Shown here in pieces: positions 41,360 through 53,338 of a stretch of DNA of 64,000 bases. Below the pieces are notes generated by a model. That model was given only the letters and a program-made list of their open reading frames with translations. It ran no database searches and was not told the origin of the DNA. Origin of the DNA: Aradus depressus. Lineage: Eukaryota > Arthropoda > Insecta > Hemiptera > Aradidae. A program made the position numbers and the translations under genes. Every line of letters starts with the position of its first letter. Within the stretch, counting starts at the first letter, position 1. The stretch covers positions 2,170,001-2,234,000 of the forward strand of contig OY759221.1 of the NCBI GenBank assembly GCA_963662175.1, written 5' to 3'.

Positions 41360-42693
41360 CTACTTGTTTTCAGCGTTAGGATCGACATCCATAGTATCAG
41401 CGCTTCTGTCTTGTTTTTTTCTGGTTTTAGAGGAGGACCTAGGTCGTGGAGGTTTGGGTTGGGGGGGCTCGGGCACACTAGCAGAGCTAAGGGCACCAGA
41501 GGGCCGCCCACTGCTGGTAGCGGCGGCGGCAGAGATTAGGGGGGAGGGTCCGGGCACGCTAGAGGGGTTAGGTGCGCCGGAGGGCCGCTTGGTGCTGGTA
41601 GCAGTGGCAGCAGGGGCTGGAGGGGGGAGCTCACGCTGGGCCGGTGAGGGGGGCAGTACTACTGATCTGTGTGCGACTGGGTCAGTCAGCTTGTCAAGGG
41701 TACCTGAATTTGTTATTAATAAAGTATTGCTTTCGTTGTTAACATTCGTAATTTTCTCTTCCTGATTGTTATCGGTTTGTACACTAACTTCTCTTGTTTC
41801 TATTTTAGACATTGTTTTACTTTTCGCTATTTGTGAAAATCAGGAAGCCAAAGGGAGGGAGGGTCTTTGTTCATTATATTTTCTTTTGGCAGCAAAGTAA
41901 GTTATTTTATTTATATCGTGAATTTTTCTAATTTCTTTCTCCTCATTGTATTTAGGACATTTTTTGTCCAGTGCATCGTGGTCCCCTAGGTGACAGTTCA
42001 CGCAAAATAGAGGTGTGTTACAGTCTCCTTCATGTTTTAATTGTCCACAAAACTTGCAGACTGGATCTTTTTTGCAAAAATGTTTTGTATGTCCATAACG
42101 TAGACAAACATAAAACAACGTACGGGATTGGAGACAAACTGTTTTACAGGGATGTTATAGAAACCTACCTTGATATCTTGGGGTATGGTTGGTGTACTGA
42201 AAGTAACTAGATAGTTATGTGAGCTAAAACGGTTTCCATTTTTTTCATAGGTTAGCCTAATAATATCAGTTAAATTTTGGTTTTGTATTTTCAATTCAAG
42301 TTTTATCTCTTCAATATCTAAATGAGCTAGATGGTAACATCTGATTACTCCTTTACTCTGGTTTAATCTTAAATGAGGTTCTACTTTTATTGGGATCTTA
42401 TTTCCTAACATTGTACAACTAAGGAGCTTCCCAGACTGTAAATTTGAGTTGGTTTCTATCAACAGAGATCCATTTCTCAACTTTTTAACATTCCTAACCT
42501 CACCAACGATGCTAGTTATGGCCTTATTGATGAAGAAGGGAGATACTTTTTCAAAATTATCATTGTCGTCTCTGTTAATTAGTAAGTATTTTGGTAATAT
42601 TTTGATATTTGTGCATAGTAGAGGGTCAGGGGGAGTTTTTATACGTCCTCTTTTCCTTTTTTGGGTTGATGGTTCTTCCATCTTGTCATCCAC
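41360..42693 (-). pseudogene. I-like LINE ORF1 (zinc-knuckle nucleic-acid-binding protein)
   Basis: It starts MDDKMEEPSTQKRKRGRIKT at 42693. After an RRM-like middle, a frameshift near 42110 splits the first knuckle (FMCLRYGHTKHFC when read across). Two further Cys/His groups follow (CKFCGQLKHEGDC and CVNCHLGDHDALDKKC). A stop at 41840 interrupts it, and a downstream frame (41812-41360) rich in Pro/Ala/Ser ends DVDPNAENK. It probably corresponds to one original ORF1, now broken at two points. Confidence 0.8.
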
Positions 42694-42836
42694 TTGGTAA
42701 GTAATTTAAATGAAAAAATAGTCAAACAATAAACAATTGAAACCAAAATTGAATAAGAAACTAAAATAATATGAAAAGTAGAGATAATAATAATGTAACG
42801 TTAATAATATTAATAATAATAGATGATACTCAAGTT

Positions 42837-43777
42837 AATAATTCTCAGGAGCTAACAATAGCGTGACTTCTCTCTCCAAAGGTTGATCAGCTGTCCAGTC
42901 CCAATTCTCAGGAGCTAACAATAGCGTGACTTCTCTCTCCAAAGGTTGATCAGCTGTCCAGTCCCAATTCTCAGGAGCTAACAATAGCGTGACTTCTCTC
43001 TCCAAAGGTTGATCAGCTGTCCAGTCCCAATTCTCAGGAGCTAACAATAGCATGACTTCTCTCTCCAAAGGTTGATCAGCTGTCCAGTCCCAATTCTCAG
43101 GAGCTAACAATAGCATGACTTCTCTCTCCAAAGGTTGATCAGCTGTCCAGTCCCAATTCTCAGGAGCTAACAATAGCATGACTTCTCTCTCCAAAGGTTG
43201 ATCAGCTGTCCAGTCCCAATTCTCAGGAGCTAACAATAGCATGACTTCTCTCTCCAAAGGTTGATCAGCTGTCCAGTCCCAATTCTCAGGAGCTAACAAT
43301 AGCATGACTTCTCTCTCCAAAGGTTGATCAGCTGTCCAGTCCCAATTCTCAGGAGCTAACAATAGCATGACTTCTCTCTCCAAAGGTTGATCAGCTGTCC
43401 AGTCCCAATTCTCAGGAGCTAACAATAGCATGACTTCTCTCTCCAAAGGTTGATCAGCTGTCCAGTCCCAATTCTCAGAAGATAACAATAGCATGACTTC
43501 TCTCTCCAAAGGTTGATCAGCTGTCCAGTCCCAATTCTCAGGAGCTAACAATAGCGTGACTTCTCTCTCCAAAGGTTGATCAGCTGTCCAGTCCCAATTC
43601 TCAGGAGCTAACAATAGCATGACTTCTCTCTCCAAAGGTTGATCAGCTGTCCAGTCCCAATTCTCAGGAGCTAACAATAGCGTGACTTCTCTCTCCAAAG
43701 GTTGATCAGCTGTCCAGTCCCAATTCTCAGGAGCTAACAATAGCGTGACTTCTCTCTCCAAAGGTTGATCAGCTGTT
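42837..43777. repeat. 63-bp minisatellite, about 15 copies
   Basis: Near-identical units of 63 bases ('ctcaggagctaacaatagc', 'tgacttctctctccaaagg', 'ttgatcagctgtccagtccc'). The main variants are a G/A change in 'agcgtgac/agcatgac' and one copy with 'agaagataac' (about 43477). Because 63 is a multiple of 3, the minus strand is open for 308 codons as a 21-residue repeat (EREVTLLLAPENWDWTADQPL). This is likely a side effect of the period. It appears to form the 5' end of the I-like LINE. Confidence 0.95.
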
Positions 43778-43789
43778 TTTTAATGTTTT

Positions 43790-44330
43790 ATATATAACAA
43801 ATGAAATAAAAAATTAATAATAATATAAGAAGGAAACTTATGTGAAAGGGGTTGTAGTCTCAAATTTGGGGAACGGAGAACCCTGAAAAGAGCAATAACG
43901 GAATGTAAGGGTTCATCAAATAAAAATAGCACATTTAGAGGGAGAGCGAAGATTTACGTGTGAGTGCTCATAAACATGCGCACTTTCACCTTATCGGGAA
44001 GCTTGTAAAAGTCTGGAACCGTGGACCCAGGTTCGGGCCTGGCACCGTCAACACGATACCCGAAACATCAAATACCTGGTTCTGCCGTCTCGGTTCACCC
44101 ACAACCGTCTACCAGATCAACTAATGGACTATCATCATTGCTGTATTAATGTTTTTTTCAGAAAATATGTCAAAACGGTACCATAAAGCCCATCTATATT
44201 CCCTATTATTGATGAAAGATTTAAACATTTTGGAGAAGAAATTAAATTCAAAATAAAATATAAAAATTTATGCTTTTTATTTATTTTATAAGTATAATGT
44301 TTTATATATGTAGATTATGCAAGTCGGTCG
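43790..44330. other. Repeat-derived DNA
   Basis: It contains a degenerate unit of the 175-bp satellite (about 44100-44205: 'cattgctgtattaatgtt', 'ttcagaaaatatg') and then the 105-base segment duplicated from 36609-36716. No gene. Confidence 0.5.
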
Positions 44331-44857
44331 AAGAGAACGGAAAGATAAGAGCCCCCCAATACAAAAATCCTAATAACTGTCGATGTAATGAATGTATCAA
44401 CATCAAATTTCGTATTTAGAATTAACATCCACTGCGGACATAACCAGTCAAATTTCAGCGATATCAACTGAGGGGAGGGGGGAGTTCCGGGGAGGGGGCC
44501 CTTTTCAAAAATCCCTATAATTGCCGATGTAATAAATGTATCAACATCAAATTTCGTATTTAAAATTAAAATCCTTTGATGACATAACCAGTCAAATTTC
44601 AGCGATATCGGCTGAGGGGAGGGGGGAGTTCCGGGGTGGGGGCTCTTATCAAAAATCCCTATAATTGCCGATGTAATAAATGTATCAACATCAAATTTCG
44701 TATTTAAAATTAAAATCCTTTGATGACATAACCAGTCAAATTTCAGCGATATCGGCTGAGGGGAGGGGGGAGTTCCGGGGAGGGGGCTCATTTCAAAAAT
44801 CCCAATAACTGCCGATGTAATGAATGTATCAACATCAAATTTCGTATTTAAAATTAA

Positions 44858-45405
44858 ACTCATTCGCCTTGAGGCGCGGTGACTGCCCAACTGTATGGCT
44901 GAATAATGTCCCTCTGAAACATGACAAAGACGTACGATACTTAGGACTCTATCTTGACAGACGACTGACATGGAGTAAACATGTTTCACAGACTCGACAG
45001 AAAATGAAACGGCGATTTGGACTACTCAAAAGATTACTAGACAAGCGATCTCAACTTCGCCTCAACCACAAACTGGGTGTTTACAAGACCGTTATCAGAC
45101 CCATCTGGATGTATGGCATTCAGCTCTGGGGTTCAGCTAAGCCCTCACACACCAAAAGAATTTAAGCCATCCAAAATAAAATCCTCCGAACAATCACACA
45201 ATGCCCTTACTACGTATCAAACATAACATTACATCATGACCTGAACATACCATTCTTACACGAAGTTAGACAACAATTATACACAAATTTGCACAACAAG
45301 TTCACGACACATCCAAACACACTGGTGGAAGCAATGTCGGTCCGGTCCTTGCCGGGCAGACCTCCTCGGCGACTGAATCGTATTTTAAAATTTGATATAA
45401 AATAA
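44858..45405 (+). pseudogene. Jockey-type LINE 3' fragment
   Basis: RT thumb and C-terminus: VRYLGLYLDRRLTWSKHV, YKTVIRPIWMYGIQLWG and, after one stop at 45163, NKILRTITQCPYYVSN and SLPGRPPRRLNRIL. It is 5'-truncated and inserted in the satellite array. It belongs to a different Jockey family from the large copies of the window. Confidence 0.88.
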
Positions 45406-45489
45406 TATTTTCACAAAAACGTAGTTGGGGTCACGAGGGTCAGGGGGTCAGTCTGCTGAGAAGTATTTTTAAGAAGTTCCACTCAGTAA

Positions 45490-46157
45490 ACAATTCCGAA
45501 AAGTTACGTTTGCTATTCAATTGACCTGCAATTCGAAGAAGACATTGCCCGCACCCACTGGAGTTTTTCCTGGAGCTCTTTCTGATCAACATTTCTTGGT
45601 TTCCACTTCTCATTCACCTCTTGAATTTTATTTAGATCTAATTTCAGTATACGTTGACGGTTCGGACCGTAAAGATAAATCATGGAACACATTGTGTCCT
45701 CGCGAACGTTGATGTTAGTAGAGCGTGCCAGGGAGTTTGCAGGGTTTGAATCTGAGGAGGCCCCTGTCGAAACGGAACAGCTCGAAGTGATCTCCGATGT
45801 TGAAGACGTTTTGGAAACGGACGATGAAGAACTTGATGAGCTAGAAGCACGTATGTAAAAACCATGTCACAAAAAAATTTCTTTGCGCTAAATGTAAATA
45901 ATAATAGCACCCACAGTGTGAATATACTTTTATAGGTTTCATGATTTACTTTTTTTTGAATAAACATTTTTTATACCATTTTTTCTCAACTTTTTAAACT
46001 CTTTGTTATTTTTCCCTCATTTTTGAATGAACTTGATTGAAAAAGTTAGAATGAAAAGCTAGTTGGTACATGAAAAATTGAAAAATGAAGTGGGGTCTCA
46101 AAAGGACCCCACGTGGTATTTTTCGTTTCATAGGTCACGTGGTATTAGGAGGGTTAA
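45490..46157 (+). pseudogene. Possible piggyBac-like fragment
   Basis: An acidic frame (about 45700-45856: FESEEAPVETEQLEVISDVE and then DEELDELEA) resembles piggyBac transposase N-termini. The segment ends 'cacgtggtattaggaggg' followed by TTAA (46155-46158), like a piggyBac right end. No left end was found, so it is a truncated or rearranged copy. The assignment is tentative. Confidence 0.4.
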
Positions 46158-46656
46158 GAAAGCTCCATGTGAGATTCATTCAGCATTAATGCACCCCCGC
46201 CCCTCCCGTCGAAAAGGGTCACATCAAATTTTTAAATATTGCTTTTGAAACTACTATATATTTATATGCTTGCCCCCCCCCCGAGGGGGGAGTTCCGGGG
46301 TGGGGGCTTAATTAAAAAATCCCAATAACTGCCGATGTAATGAAGTTATCAACATCAAATTTCGTATTTCAAACTAAAATCCAATGAGGACATAACCTGT
46401 CAAACTTCAGAGATATCGGCTGAGGGGAGGGGTGAGTTCCGGGCTGGGGGCTTGATTCAAAAATCCCAATAACTGGCGATGTAATGAATGAATCATCATC
46501 AAATTTCATATTTCAAATTAAAATCCACTGAGGACATAACCAGTCAAATTTTAGCGATATCGATTGAGGGGAGGGGGGAGTTCCGGGGAAGGGGCTCAAT
46601 TCAATAACCCCAGTAACTGCCGATGTAATGAATGTATCAACATCAGATTTCGTATT

Positions 46657-46939
46657 TTTTTATGATTCATGCCCGGGCTTCAACTACGAGGTCATATCGC
46701 CTACTCTCAGAGCACTCTTTCGTCACTCTGGTGGACATGAGCCCGACTCCATTTGTGGAGTCCTAAATTTTGCCTACCCTAAATTGTTATTCACCTAGGG
46801 CAGGGGTCTTTAACGAGAACCTGACATCGTACAGGCTCGGGACTATCACTTAATGTCCCTTCCGAAGGACGGCGTGCTTAAGTATATTTTACCTCCCAGA
46901 TAAAATAACCTAAGGGTCTCGGTCGGGTTTCGAACCCAT
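46657..46939 (-). mobile_element. 5'-truncated SINE
   Basis: The tail 'ttatgattcatgcccgggct' and the full body are present, truncated in the B-box region ('gggtttcgaaccca'). It is inserted at the edge of the satellite array. No clear target duplication. Confidence 0.92.
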
Positions 46940-47253
46940 GTATCCCCCCATTACTTGTGTCAGCATGGTTGATTGTTGTCTTACTTTTCCTAGCACACAA
47001 AACTATGAAAAGTATTAGTGCAGTAATAGATCTTTTGCACATTAATAATATTAACAGTTATTACTAACTATTTCAATCAATGTTGGATAAAATTCATTTA
47101 AAATAATTGATTTATTTTGTTTTATCCATTATTTTAATAAGAAATAAATTATTGAATAAAAATAAGTTTATTCAATAAAAATGAATATTGAATGAAAATA
47201 AATGTATTCAATAATTCATTTTCTTCTATTTTTACTTAGTAGACATTCCATTA
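46940..47253. other. AT-rich DNA, no feature
   Basis: It contains repetitive 'attgaataaaaat'-type text (47150-47215) but no gene or element that I recognise. Confidence 0.35.
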
Positions 47254-47341
47254 TACCGTCGGCATATCTTGGGCGTACCGTCGGCATATCTTGGGCGTAC
47301 CGTCGGCATATCTTGGGCGTACCGTCGGCATATCTTGGGCG
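47254..47341. repeat. 22-bp tandem repeat, four identical copies
   Basis: The unit taccgtcggcatatcttggg plus 'cg' is repeated four times without a change. The last unit overlaps the left inverted end of the small element that follows, so the array seems to have grown from the element's edge. Confidence 0.95.
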
Positions 47342-47582
47342 TACAAGGAAAATCAGCTAAGTCCATTTTTGTTAAAATGCATATTTTACTATTACCAAGT
47401 CCGAAACTGCTTTCTTCTTCATTTTAAAAACTCTCCAGGTCCAAAATATTCACTGAATAGCTTGAAATGACAGTACGGTTTCCTATCAAGTCCTATCTGG
47501 AATGTTTGCTGTTTGAGAAAATCCATTAAGTGCAGCTAGAAGTATTTGGACTTAGCTGATTTTCCTTGTACGCCCAAGATAT
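47330..47582. mobile_element. Small element with perfect 36-bp inverted ends (MITE-like)
   Basis: The left end begins ATATCTTGGGCGTACAAGG (47330-47365). Its exact reverse complement lies at 47547-47582. The 181-base interior is non-coding. A target duplication is not obvious (possibly the AT/TA at the edges). It is too short to encode a transposase. Confidence 0.8.
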
Positions 47583-48330
47583 TCAGGTATTGAAAAATGT
47601 TCAATTGGATTTCGTTTTTATAATTTTGAATTTGGTTAAATAAATGATAACACAGTGTTCAAAACCAACTAAACATTTATTCTTTATAAAATATATATTA
47701 TAAAAAAAAAAGTGTATTATAATATAATATATTTCCTCGGCTCAATACATTGAAGGAAACATTAAAATCTTTAAAAAATTGCAATGAAGTATTGGTCTTC
47801 TACAAAACTGAATGGGCACCAGGCCCCCCACATTATTCCCTGGGCCCCGTTGCTAAAAGTCATGATGGGCCCCCCTCTTACTACCAAAAAAAGAAATGTT
47901 GGCCTTTTTTTACAATTTACATTTTTTAACCTTTATTACAATAATTTTTTCATCAAACACACATTTAAACTAGTTTTAAGAGTTTAGACAGTGTTTAGAT
48001 TGTCATCGTAAATTTATTGAACAAATTAATTCTTAAATATTTTTGTTTGCTTAATTTTAATATTCACAAAGATAAAATAATAACTGTCGTAGGAAATTGG
48101 TGGTTACATTATAAACCATATGAATGAAAGCTTCATTTTTCTGGCTTTGATCATTGAGAATTTTACAATTACATCACTGAAGTCAAGGCTTTGTACATTT
48201 TGTACGCAACGCACTGCATATCCAATGAACCAATTTATATTACTCTGATGTAACATTTCATTGATACACATAAATCTAGTCTTAGTGATTTAATTATTGT
48301 TTTCTTTCTATGATTTATTAAAAATGTTCT
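47583..48330. other. AT-rich DNA with a GC-rich inverted segment
   Basis: 47813-47870 ('gggcaccaggccccccacat', 'gggccccgttgc') is roughly repeated in inverse at 51822-51890, on the other side of the RTE LINE. This suggests both belonged to one older element into which the LINE inserted. No gene. Confidence 0.4.
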
Positions 48331-48356
48331 TTACTTTACTTTTACTTTCCCTGGCG

Positions 48357-49016
48357 CTACGGTCCTTGTAGAACCTGGGCCTCCGCAACAATCTTCCGCC
48401 ATTCTACTCTATCCTCGGCCTCCCGTCTCCATCTTCTCACACCCATCGTTCTGAGGTCGTCCTCCAGCCAACGTAAGCAGGGTCTACCTCTTCTTCTTTG
48501 TCCTCCCGGGTGTCCCTCCAGTATCCTCCTCGGCAATCTATCTGGTTGCATCCTCTGTAAATGCCCCAGCCATCGGAGCCGTCCCTGCTTCACTAAGGCC
48601 ACCAGGTCCGGGCTCTTGTACAGGTCCCTCAGCTCCCCATTGGTCCGTATCCTCCATCTATCCCCCTCTGGAGTAGAACCGTATATCTTTCTCAATACCT
48701 TCCTCTCCCACGTATTGAGTAAGACTTCGTCCCTCCTAGTCAGGACCCAGGTTTCACTCGCATATGTGACGACCGGTCTCAGGACTGTTTTATAAATTGT
48801 TATTTTGGCGTCTCGGGACACAGTCCTCGATCCGAGCACCTTCTGCAGTGACCGGTAGCATCTATTCCCGGCCGTTATCCTCGCTTTGATGTCTTCTTTA
48901 ACGTCGTTCCTTTCCGTGACAACGGCCCCCAGGTACTTGAAGCTATCCACCCGGTCAAACCTGCAACCTCCAAGTACGAGTTTCTTCTCTTTGACTTCTT
49001 TCCTCGTGGTTCTCAT
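48357..49016 (-). pseudogene. RTE LINE C-terminal part
   Basis: It contains FKYLGAVVTERNDVKEDIKA, the YKTVLRPVVTYASETW block, GRLRWLGHLQRM and RRRGRPCLRWLEDDLRTMG. A TAA lies just upstream at 49017-49019, where the frame otherwise continues from KLGLLVNEGKTK, so one nonsense codon separates it from the catalytic domain. Confidence 0.9.
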
Positions 49017-49068
49017 TTACTTGGTTTTGCCCTCGTTGACAAGAAGACCAAGCTTCCTGGACTCCTCG

Positions 49069-50013
49069 TCACATTCCTGGAACGCCCCCGCCAATGCAGC
49101 TTTCGACCACGTCGTCCGCATATGCGAGATGCTGACTGAGCCTGTTATATATAGTGCCATCAGGATTCGTACTAATAGCTTTCTCCAGTGTTATATTGAA
49201 GAGTAAGGGGGATAAAGGGTCGCCCTGTCTCAGACCCTGCCTGACCTCAAAGCTTTCAGAGATCGCGTTCTGGACCTTGACCTTTCCACAAGTGTGCGTC
49301 AACGTCATCCTTGCCAGCCTTATCAGTTTTGGGGGGAAGCCAAACCGATACATGTTTTGTAGGAGTTGTTCTCTATCTACACTGTCGTAGGCTTGCTTGT
49401 AGTCGATGAAGAGGTGGTGCAGGTCGACGTCGTTTTCGTAACATTTTTCCAGCATTGTCCTCAGCGTCGAAATATGGTCTATCGTCGATCTTCCCTGCCT
49501 GAACCCACATTGGTATTCACCAACCACCTCTTCAGCCCGTCTCGTTAGCCTCTTCAGGAGGAGTATAGAGAATATCTTGTAGGTGGCGTCCAGAAGTGCG
49601 ATGCCCCGGTAGTTTCCACAGTCCAGCTTGTCTCCCTTCTTGTGGATCGGACTGATCAACGCAGTGGACCACTCCCTCGGCATTTCCTCTGTCATCCAGA
49701 CGTCATAAACGAGCCGGTACACCTCCCTCGTTATTTCGTCCCCTCCAAATTTGAGCAGCTCCGCTGGGATTCCGTCTTCTCCTGGCGTCTTATTATTTTT
49801 GAGGGATGCGAGAACTTCCGCTACTTCTTCCAACTCCGGCGGCTCCTGAACTTCTTCTTCTTCCAGCTCTGCGCCACAACCTATGGTCGGCCTACTGGCT
49901 TCTGCGCGAATATAGCTAGGGTTCAGAAGATCGCTAAAGTGTCTGGTCCATCTGTCCATGATACGTTGTTGGTCTCCTAGCAGATCCCCTTGTTCATCCC
50001 TGCAGAAGTTCAT
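49069..50013 (-). pseudogene. RTE LINE reverse transcriptase core
   Basis: 315 codons with NNKTPGEDGIPAELLKFG, CGNYRGIALLDATYKIFS, YQCGFRQGRSTIDHIST, the DYKQAYDSV box, GLRQGDPLSPLLFNITLE and LAYADDVV. Just after YADD a deletion or shift breaks the frame. Confidence 0.93.
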
Positions 50014-50140
50014 CCGTGGTTTGAACCCCTCTTTTATTCCCTTCAGCTGCTGGTAGAACTTCCTGCTCTTAAATCCTTCATAAGCTTCAAGTAGGGTTCT
50101 GAGCTTCTTTTTCTGCGTCCCTTTTCTTCCCTCTGCACAC

Positions 50141-51349
50141 CTATTTTGCTTTTTTCCGCAGGGCCCTGTATGCTTCAGTGCTGGCCCGTGTACATCTCTG
50201 GAGCATCTTCAGTCTGGCAATTTTCCTTTCTTCTATTGCCCTTTCGCATTCCTCATCGAACCAGTCTCTGTGGTTCCTTCCTCTTTCTGAACCAAGCACC
50301 TCCTCCACAGCCGATGTCAGAGTCCTTTTTACTCTCTCCCATCGTTCTTGTACGGTAGCTTCTTGTAGTATGTCGCCTTCTAGTTTTTCCCTGATTTTTT
50401 CCTGGTAGGCCTGACTTTTCACTGGACATTTCAACGCTTCAACCTTAAATTTCTTCGTCCTTTCTGTTTTTCCTCTTGGCCTTACTGCCATTTTCTGCAT
50501 ATAAGCCGCACATACAAGAAAATGATGTGAAGCACAGTCGGCACCCCGATAGCTTCGGACGTCTTTTATATCAGTTGCGTGCCGGCTCTCTATCAGAACA
50601 TGGTCTATTTGATTGCGGGTTCTCCCGTCCGGCGACACCCACGTCTCCTTGTGTATATTCTTATGCTGGAAGAAGGTGCTTGAGACTCTGAGTCCTTTCC
50701 CAGCAGCAAAGTCAACCACCCTCAGCCCATTGTCATTAGAGATGTCATGGAGGCTGTGGCACCCAATGGTGGGTCTGAGGGCCTGCTCCTTCCCGACCTT
50801 GGAGTTGAAGTCTCCCAGGACCAGCTTGACATCATATCTAGGCAGGCTGTCGTAGGTCCTCTCCAACAGATCGTAGAACTGATCCTTTTCTTCTACGTCC
50901 TTCTCTTCTTTTGGGGCATGTACACTGACCAGGGAAAGGTTAAAGAACCTACCCTTCAGCCTCAGTGTACATATCCTTTCACTGACAGGTTTGTAGTTGA
51001 GGATGGCATGCTTTAAACCTTTCCTTACCATAAAGCCTGTCCCCACCACGTTGGCCCTATGACCGCTGTTGATCAGGGTGTAGTCCCTGAGGTCCACGAG
51101 TTCCGTGTTTCTCCATCTTATTTCTTGGAGTGCAGCCACGTCGACTCCATACTTCCCCAGGGCTGTCTCCAACACCTGACTTGCTCCAGCTTCATATATG
51201 CTCCTTACATTCCATGTTGCAATATTAATTTGTTCAGTCCGTTTCCAAGTTCCATTGTCATTACCATTAATCCGTCCGGCTTTCCTTGATTGTTGTGGTT
51301 TCGAAACATTGCTTTTTTTACAGGGTGGGATTGTTAGCCCCACGCCCAA
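50141..51349 (-). pseudogene. RTE LINE endonuclease domain
   Basis: 402 codons containing an AP-type endonuclease: INIATWNVRSIYEAGASQ, ALQEIRW, GDFNSKVGKEQ, RTRNQIDHVLI and the SHHFLV end, then a basic linker. It ends at a TAG (YRALRKKAK*), beyond which the frame continues for 17 codons before another stop, so the TAG is a point lesion. Database proteins of this kind are often mislabelled 'craniofacial development protein 2-like'. Confidence 0.92.
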
Positions 51350-51794
51350 CGCCCCAACCTGGAGGACCAGGGGTGTTAATTTCGGGGTACCCTGCCCCTA
51401 AATGAGTTGCCTTCACCACGGCTGTAGAGCCTCATTCGCCCTCGCAGTTCACCGCCGTACAGCTGGATTCTAGCACGGCCCGGTGATCTCTAGCCATGGA
51501 CCCGCTGACCTCCCGTCTTCGGCTCCACGCCAGTACTGGTGGTTGCTGCTGCCCACCACCAGGGACGTTTATTGACCTCCCGGTCTAGATCCGCCGTGTT
51601 CTGTCGAAAGCAGGGCCACCTCTGGCAGGATGCGGTTCTTCGCCGCGCACGGACGGTCCTAGGAGAAGCTTCCTCGGAGATATTCCCACTCGTCTCCTCA
51701 GCTACTCCCCTGGAGTTGGGGGTGGACCAGTGTTATGTCAACCAAAACAAAGGTACTACCACTGCCTAACTCCTTGACCCCTTAAAAATGTTCT

Positions 51795-52244
51795 ACTTTT
51801 TAATTTTTTTCCCAGTCCTTACGGGCCCCGTTGCCGTAGCAACGGTAGCACCGGGCATGTGGGGGCCCTGATGGGCACATTGAGTGTATACACTCAACAA
51901 CTTAACAATATTACGGTCAAAATTGGTTTGTGTGATTTTTTTCAAGCTTTTGCTTCATGTTTGAGTTTCTGTTAAGTTATTATTTTTTTTTTCCTGCTAT
52001 GTACTTCTCATACTCTTCAAATGCACTTTTTCCATGGCGCCATTTTAAATGAGAAATAAATTTTAAAGATGAAAACGTACTACTTTTTATAGTGACCCTT
52101 ATTGGGTTGGCACTTGACACTTGTTGGTTGATTTCATTCATTTTGTTCTAGATCAATAAGTGACAATGTTGACAAACCCATACTCCCATGGGTGACGTCA
52201 TCGCTATTAATGTCACTCATAATAGAAATTAGAAAAAAAAAAAA
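51795..52244. other. Flank of the RTE insertion
   Basis: The GC-rich segment 51822-51890 is the inverted partner of 47813-47870. The rest is AT-rich with no gene. Confidence 0.35.
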
Positions 52245-53013
52245 TTGAACACCAGAAAAAATATATTTAAGTTTATAAGTCCCCTCCCTCAGACTAACAC
52301 AGTAAGATATTTGGGACTTACTCTGGACAGACGACTGACATGGAACCCACATACAAGCCTCACACGTAATACACTAAACAAACGATTTAAAATGCTTTAT
52401 TCTCTTCTGCATAGACATTCAAAATTACCCTTAACACAAAAGCGTAACTGCTACACATTTCTACTAAAGCCACTCTGGATGTATGGCTCACAAATCTACG
52501 GTTCGGCTAAAATATCTAACCCGAAACGTATCCAGGTTTCTAGTCAAAGACACTCAGACTCCTCATTACACAATGCCCACCATACGTAAGTAACAGAACA
52601 CTTCACAATGACCTCATGGTAAACACAGTACACGACACAATTCAGGACCTTTACAGACGTTTCCACAGCAAATTGCACTCACACCCAAATCCATACATCC
52701 ACTCACTTTCTTCACCACACTTGCCACACAATCCTCCCAGGAGATTGAAGAGGAGGTGGAACCGTGACTTAATATAATCCGAAATTACAACCCCCCCACT
52801 TCTTGTAACAAAATCATAATATCGCTATTCATTGATAATAACCATAATATTCATTGTTTTAAATTTCGCCCTGAGGAGCTACCGCTGGGTGGCCTTCCTC
52901 TCTCACGCCAATCAAGTCGTCCACATTCAATGAAGTCCTCTTGGTAGCTGGTTGTTGCGTCATGGTAACAGTTGCGACAAACATTATAAAGACAAAAAAA
53001 AACAAAAAAAAAA
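52245..53013 (+). pseudogene. Jockey-type LINE 3' fragment with A-rich tail
   Basis: The frame from about 52290 encodes TVRYLGLTLDRRLTWNPHTS and LLKPLWMYGSQIYGSAK. A shift near 52540 leads to LLTQCPPYVSNRTLHNDLM and PPRRLKRRWNRDLI, stopping at about 52768. A 3' UTR and an A-run (52987-53013) follow. It is 5'-truncated. It is related to the fragment at 44858-45405. Confidence 0.88.
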
Positions 53014-53226
53014 AAGTTTATAAGTTGTAACGGCAGGAATTAGCACTCAACACAGATGTACGATGTTTATCGAACTAATCCATTGTTTACACTTTTTAGA
53101 TTGCAATTTTGTAAACATAACATATTTCTCATTATAAACAAACTGTTGTCAACAAACCTGTGAGCAGGGGGAGGGGGGGGGGGGCGCAGGAATTCTTAAA
53201 TTCTAATCCAATAATCCATTTCGGCC

Positions 53227-53338
53227 TTAAAAAATACAACACATTAAAAAATACAACACATTATAAAATACAACACATTAAAAAATACAACACATTAAAA
53301 AATACAACACATTAAAAAATACAACACATTAAAAAATA
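53227..53338. repeat. 17-bp tandem repeat, about 7 copies
   Basis: The unit ttaaaaaatacaacaca is repeated head to tail with one variant copy (ttataaaatac). Confidence 0.92.

Larger units (their letters stand above)
36828..43777 (-). mobile_element. I-like LINE with RNase H, A-rich tail and repeat-array 5' end
   Basis: In 5' to 3' order on the minus strand: a 15 x 63-bp tandem array (43777-42840), a short leader, ORF1 with zinc knuckles (42693-41360), ORF2 with endonuclease, reverse transcriptase, RNase H and a CCHC motif (40811-37126), and an A-rich 3' tail (long T-runs 36828-37110 on the plus strand). The 12-base string ttttaatgtttt occurs at both outer limits, 36816-36827 and 43778-43789, as expected for a target duplication that encloses the array. 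The string is T-rich, so the outer boundaries are probable rather than certain. The inner parts are certain. Confidence 0.8.
44340..46655. repeat. ~150-bp G-rich satellite array, split by insertions
   Basis: Units read 'aactgccgatgtaatgaat', 'gtatcaacatcaaatttcg', 'cataaccagtcaaatttcag', 'gatatcggctgaggggaggg', 'gagttccgggg'. Four units lie at 44340-44857 and three more at 46277-46655. Between them sit a LINE fragment and a piggyBac-like fragment, and a SINE abuts the right end. Solitary relatives occur at 28490-28710, 54230-54330 and 55430-55640. Confidence 0.85.
48331..51781 (-). mobile_element. Near full-length RTE-type LINE with 13-bp TSD
   Basis: The exact duplication ttaaaaatgttct (48318-48330 and 51782-51794) encloses 3451 bases, the usual size of RTE elements. 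The 3' end is a short 'gtaaa' repeat rather than poly-A. It has one ORF in origin: endonuclease (51349-50141), a linker with one shift, reverse transcriptase (50013-49069) and C-terminal part (49016-48357). A 5' leader of about 430 bases precedes the first Met. Confidence 0.94.
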